Positions 5,535 through 7,795 of a stretch of 7,795 bases of DNA are shown piece by piece. This stretch comes from Nitrospira sp. GTDB taxonomy: Bacteria; Nitrospirota; Nitrospiria; Nitrospirales; Nitrospiraceae. Both the position numbers and the translations under genes were made by a program. Every line of letters begins with the position of its first letter. Within the stretch, counting starts at the first letter, position 1. The notes beneath the pieces were generated by a model. That model saw only the letters and a program-made list of their open reading frames with translations. It ran no database searches and was not told where the DNA came from. The stretch is from assembly GCA_025363325.1 (NCBI GenBank), contig JANYEF010000320.1:1-7795 (forward strand), in the 5' to 3' direction.

Positions 5535-7560
5535 GCCCTTTCTCTCCTTTCCCAATCAGGGAAGCAAACTGCTGTTCTGTGAGAATCGTTACCCCCAGTG
5601 TACGGGCTTGCTCCAATTTTGAGCCAGGGTCTCGTCCCGCTACCACATAGGACGTTTTTTTACTCACACTTGAGGCTACGCGCGCGCCGGCCGTTTCGAC
5701 GGCTCGCTGTGCTTCATCTCGTGTAAAATGATCCAGCCCGCCGGTGAACACGAACGTTTTCCCTGCGTGTGGAGATTGCATTTGATCGCCTGTTCCCGCA
5801 CCGGAGGCAATCTGCACGCCCAATTCTTGGAGCTGCTCGATGACCTCTCGATTGTGGGGTTCAGACCAATAGGCCACCAAGCTGTTTGAAATCTCAGGAC
5901 CGATCTCGCGAATTCGTTGCAGCCGTTCTGGATCAGCCGACAGGATCTCGTCCAGCGACCAGAATTCGCGGGCTAGGATTTTAGCAATATGTTGTCCTAC
6001 TTGCCTGATCCCGAGCCCCATCAGAAATCGATCCATGGGAACGGCTTTACTCTCTGCAATCGATTTGAGGAGGAGCGTGGCGGATCGATCGGCAAAGCCC
6101 TCAAGTTTGACGAGATCGTCTTTGGTCAGGAGGTAAATGTCGGCGAGTGATCGTGCCAGTCCTTGATCAACCAGCTGCGCCACGGTCTTCTTCCCTAAGC
6201 CTTCGATGTTGAGCGCATGCTTGGATGCAAAATGTTCAATGGCTCCCTTTAATTGAGCGCCACAGACCAATTGACCGGTACAGTAGAAATAGGCACCCTC
6301 GCGGCCGACGCTCGACCCACAAACCGGGCAGTGATCCGGCATGAGAAAAGGATCGCTGCGCTGCTCACCGGGGACGGGGACCCGCTCGGCAATCGCGGGA
6401 ATCACATCACCGGCCCGTTCCACCTTGACGGTATCGTTGACTCGAATGTCTTTTCGCGCCACTTCATCGGCATTGTGCAGCGTCGCTCGGCTGATGGTGA
6501 CGCCACCGACCTCCACTGGTTTCAAGAGCGCGACGGGCGTGAGGGTTCCGGTCCTCCCGACAGAGACGACGATTTTCTCTACGATGGTGATTTCCTTGCG
6601 CGGGGTAAATTTGTAGGCGATGGCCCAGCGGGGACTGCGAGATTTCATACCGAGGCGATCTTGCCAGTCCCGGCGATTCACCTTCACCACCACACCGTCG
6701 ATTTCATAAGGCAGCTGATCCCGCATCGATTCCGTTTCATGGTGAAACGCCGTCACCTCATCGATTGACGCACAGAGCCGTCGACGTGCAGGATCAGGAA
6801 TCGGGAGGCCCCACAGGGCCAAGGTCTCCAGCTCATCCCAATGGGTGGATGGAAGGGACTTGGATAGAGACATGATTTCGTAGCAGGTCACGACCAACGG
6901 ACGGGTTGCAGTAATCGTGGAGTCCAGTTGTCGGAGCGAACCGGAGGCCGCGTTGCGTGGATTGGCAAAGGCGTCGTCGCCCCGTTCTATGATCCGGCGG
7001 TTGAGGGTTTGGAAATCGTCGAGGCGCATATACACTTCGCCCCGCACGACAAGATGATCTGGGAGGCCAGATTGCGCGTGCAACTGCAGCGGTAGGGAAC
7101 GAATTGTGCGAAGATTGACGGTCACATCCTCTCCGGTCGTTCCGTCGCCTCTGGTCGCTCCACGGGTAAAGACTCCATGGTCGTACATCAGTTCGACCGA
7201 TAAACCATCGAATTTTGGTTCAGCGCTGTATTCAACAAACGGGGTTTCCAGTTCGCGTTTCATCCGTTGGTCGAATGCCTGGACCTCGCTCTGAGCTACA
7301 ATTGAGTCCAGACTGAGCATCGGCTGTTCGTGGGGCACCTTGACCAATGCCTCAAGCGGTGGTGCGCCGACACGTTGCGACGGAGAATCGGGAGTCACCA
7401 ACTCAGGATGGGCCTGTTCCAGTTCGACCAGCTCTCGAAAGAGGTGATCGTACTGGGAATCAGAAACCTCTGGGCGATTCTGAACGTAGTAGAGATAGTC
7501 GTGGCGCCTGATTTCGTCCCTGAGGGCAATCAGTCTGGCAAGAATATCGGCGTGGGCCAT
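5527..7560 (-). CDS. ligA: NAD-dependent DNA ligase LigA
   Basis: Seals single-strand nicks in DNA during replication and repair, using NAD as adenylate donor. The 677 residues match the normal length of about 670, with every domain present. Domain Ia helices: HDYLYYVQNRPEVSDSQYD (20-38), which binds the NMN moiety. Adenylation domain: catalytic Lys116 in EPKFDG (KxDG), then RGDGTTGEDVT, FANPRNAASGSLRQLD (198-213), DGVVVKVN with Lys293 and AIAYKF with Lys317. OB fold: VGRTGTLTPVA and SRATLHN. Cys4 zinc finger: Cys411, 414, 427, 433. Helix-hairpin-helix repeats: about 445-580. BRCT domain: about 598-670 (FVFTGGL, YVVAGRDPGSK). The ATG at 7560 was chosen because it puts the family N-terminus at once before domain Ia; the frame continues to a TTG at 7665, but those 35 residues look unrelated. 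No clear Shine-Dalgarno site precedes the ATG. It is convergent with corC and divergent from the gene at 7780. Confidence 0.98.
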   Translation of the reverse strand: MAHADILARLIALRDEIRRHDYLYYVQNRPEVSDSQYDHLFRELVELEQAHPELVTPDSPSQRVGAPPLEALVKVPHEQPMLSLDSIVAQSEVQAFDQRMKRELETPFVEYSAEPKFDGLSVELMYDHGVFTRGATRGDGTTGEDVTVNLRTIRSLPLQLHAQSGLPDHLVVRGEVYMRLDDFQTLNRRIIERGDDAFANPRNAASGSLRQLDSTITATRPLVVTCYEIMSLSKSLPSTHWDELETLALWGLPIPDPARRRLCASIDEVTAFHHETESMRDQLPYEIDGVVVKVNRRDWQDRLGMKSRSPRWAIAYKFTPRKEITIVEKIVVSVGRTGTLTPVALLKPVEVGGVTISRATLHNADEVARKDIRVNDTVKVERAGDVIPAIAERVPVPGEQRSDPFLMPDHCPVCGSSVGREGAYFYCTGQLVCGAQLKGAIEHFASKHALNIEGLGKKTVAQLVDQGLARSLADIYLLTKDDLVKLEGFADRSATLLLKSIAESKAVPMDRFLMGLGIRQVGQHIAKILAREFWSLDEILSADPERLQRIREIGPEISNSLVAYWSEPHNREVIEQLQELGVQIASGAGTGDQMQSPHAGKTFVFTGGLDHFTRDEAQRAVETAGARVASSVSKKTSYVVAGRDPGSKLEQARTLGVTILTEQQFASLIGKGEKGLS

Positions 7561-7652
7561 AGGACTGGATGGTGATGAACCGAGAACGCGACAGCCTAGA
7601 CCGTACCATAGGGCTCGGGAGTGGGTCAAACGACGAAGGCGCCATATTCGCT

Positions 7653-7681
7653 TTGACTTTCGCAACGTTAGACATTATTCT
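7653..7681 (+). promoter_or_regulatory. Predicted sigma70-type promoter for the gene at 7780
   Basis: TTGACT (7653-7658) and TATTCT (7676-7681) are 17 bases apart and match consensus at 5/6 and 4/6. Transcription would start near 7688 and give a leader of about 90 bases before the ATG at 7780. The position in the divergent gap, ahead of a strong ribosome binding site, supports it. No equally good promoter is visible for ligA in this gap. Confidence 0.45.
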
Positions 7682-7684
7682 AAC
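7667..7684. promoter_or_regulatory. Inverted repeat overlapping the predicted -10, candidate operator
   Basis: GTTAGA (7667-7672) and TCTAAC (7679-7684) are exact reverse complements around CATTAT. The right half covers the predicted -10 box, as a repressor site would. A second, unrelated 8-base palindrome, AGTTAACT, lies at 7691-7698, just after the predicted transcription start. A binding protein cannot be named. Confidence 0.3.
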
Positions 7685-7740
7685 AAATCAAGTTAACTCG
7701 GTTTTCCATCAATAGACTGGCAGTGTCCATTCCTTGAGGT

Positions 7741-7755
7741 GAGAGGGAAACTCTC
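7741..7755 (+). repeat. Short hairpin before the ribosome binding site
   Basis: GAGAG (7741-7745) and CTCTC (7751-7755) flank GGAAA. In RNA this is a 5-bp stem ending 11 bases before the Shine-Dalgarno site of the gene at 7780. The GAGAG arm and the preceding GAGGT also resemble ribosome binding sites but have no start codon after them. Confidence 0.25.
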
Positions 7756-7766
7756 TTACGACCGTC

Positions 7767-7775
7767 AGAGGAGGT
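7767..7775 (+). promoter_or_regulatory. Strong Shine-Dalgarno site
   Basis: AGAGGAGGT, a near-perfect complement to the 16S rRNA tail, ends 4 bases before the ATG at 7780. It is the strongest ribosome binding site in the window. Confidence 0.65.
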
Positions 7776-7779
7776 ATCC

Positions 7780-7795
7780 ATGAAAGGGGAGAATT
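7780..7795 (+). CDS. Start of an unidentified gene, cut by the window edge
   Basis: Only the first five codons (M K G E N) are visible, so no function can be given. The strong Shine-Dalgarno site and the predicted promoter at 7653-7681 support a real start. The gene is transcribed divergently from ligA. Confidence 0.6.

Noticed and set aside
6253..6768. Open frame of 171 codons on the plus strand within ligA
   Set aside because: Antisense to the conserved OB-fold and adenylation parts of LigA; His/Asp-rich shadow composition.

Overview
The window looks like ordinary chromosomal DNA from a free-living bacterium of moderate GC content (mid-50s percent by eye, not counted). Protein style and gene content (a long cobalamin-dependent ribonucleotide reductase with a C-terminal cysteine tail, a tandem ACT protein, an RlpA lipoprotein with a SPOR domain, a CNNM/CorC transporter, NAD-dependent DNA ligase) suggest a Gram-negative lineage with an outer membrane. 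Nitrospirota (Nitrospira-like) is my best guess, but it is an inference from general resemblance and no marker gene here proves it. I see no transposase, integrase, tRNA, rRNA or CRISPR array.

Layout. Positions 1-1991 (+) hold the C-terminal half of a class II ribonucleotide reductase (NrdJ), cut by the window edge. Thirteen bases later a 135-residue protein of unknown function follows (2005-2412, +); it has a weak resemblance to the PD-(D/E)XK nuclease fold. Then comes a 463-base gap (2413-2875) with small inverted repeats and no convincing gene. A tandem ACT-domain protein (2876-3286, +) and the lipoprotein RlpA (3289-3966, +) form a tight pair separated by 2 bases. After a second gap (3967-4191) lies a possible 24-codon leader ORF (4192-4266) that overlaps the start of a CNNM/CorC-HlyC membrane protein with paired CBS domains (4254-5534, +). 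That gene converges on ligA (5527-7560, -): the two stop codons share an 8-base palindrome. Upstream of ligA, a promoter-like sequence and a strong ribosome binding site on the + strand lead into a gene that starts at 7780 and leaves the window.

How the genes relate. The first two genes are probably co-transcribed, linking the small protein by position to deoxynucleotide synthesis. The ACT-RlpA pair combines a probable small-molecule sensor with a peptidoglycan enzyme, and the CorC homologue is a probable cation transporter or regulator. LigA seals nicks in replication and repair. These are mainly housekeeping functions and I do not see a clear new multi-gene system. The points most worth following are the small protein next to NrdJ, the overlapping leader ORF before corC, altered conserved motifs in the CorC membrane domain, the unexplained gap at 2413-2875, and the inverted repeat over the predicted promoter near 7670.
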